Assembly: GCA_003232015.1 (NCBI GenBank)
Contig: QIKU01000109.1
Location: 1 to 14,641, forward strand
Reading direction: 5' to 3'
Source of the DNA: Gammaproteobacteria bacterium
GTDB lineage: Bacteria; Pseudomonadota; Gammaproteobacteria; UBA6429
Length of the DNA stretch: 14,641 nucleotides
Position numbers and translations under genes: made by a program
Part shown: in pieces, positions 14,580 through 14,641 of the stretch
Position numbering within the stretch: the first letter of the stretch is position 1
Layout of the letters: each line of letters begins with the position of its first letter
The notes under the pieces: generated by a model
What the model saw: the letters and a program-made list of their open reading frames with translations, nothing else
The model's database searches: none
Told to the model about the DNA's origin: nothing

Positions 14580-14641
14580 TATTTGCCTTTTATAAGTGAT
14601 AATTCCTGTTCATTGTTATGCTGCTTTCGGCAGTCCCGAAG

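Overview
The window carries a conserved gammaproteobacterial housekeeping block on the minus strand, with short accessory DNA set into it and next to it. From right to left (the direction of transcription) the block reads rnr, rlmB, rpsF, rpsR, a DUF2232 membrane protein, rplI, dnaB, alr and radA. An rnr-rlmB-rpsF-rpsR-DUF2232-rplI-dnaB-alr order with a tRNA-Leu beside rnr resembles the Pseudomonas-type arrangement rather than the E. coli one (priB is absent between rpsF and rpsR). DUF2058 (YaiL-like) also points to Gammaproteobacteria. Genus cannot be decided from the sequence.

Layout. 1-664: a leucine-rich-repeat protein with a signal peptide, cut by the window edge. 903-1510: a two-gene overlapping operon that I read as a Tse2-like ADP-ribosyltransferase-fold toxin followed by a small acidic partner the same size as Tsi2. 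1643-3013: radA. 3014-3469: non-coding, holding a 115-bp palindromic element. 3470-3948: a ParE/RelE-type toxin with its antitoxin, under its own promoter. 4028-6537: alr and dnaB, nearly abutting. 6538-6787: terminators of the ribosomal operon and a dnaB promoter. 6788-8918: rplI, DUF2232, rpsR and rpsF, driven by a strong promoter at 9015-9043 and preceded by a structured leader that may be the S6:S18 autoregulatory site. 9118-12392: rlmB and rnr, overlapping by GTGA. 12532-12615: tRNA-Leu(CAG) on the plus strand with a near-consensus promoter. 12708-13250: DUF2058. 13304-13568: a 265-bp element that looks like a MITE (terminal inverted repeats, 4-bp flanking duplication, a nested palindromic repeat). 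13682-14251: an ECF-type sigma factor on the minus strand. The last ~390 bases have no gene and end in what may be the edge of an insertion sequence.

Functional picture. The core genes serve ribosome assembly and rRNA modification (bS6, bS18, bL9, RlmB), RNA quality control (RNase R), replication (DnaB), cell-wall D-alanine (Alr) and recombination/repair (RadA). Accessory cargo sits at the radA end (two toxin-type modules, one on each side of radA, plus a palindromic repeat) and at the right end (MITE, sigma factor, possible IS).

The best candidates for something little described are the compact Tse2-like/Tsi2-like pair at 903-1510, the MITE at 13304-13568 and the palindromic element at 3319-3433. 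Family assignments rest on motifs and remembered family patterns; no database search was run.
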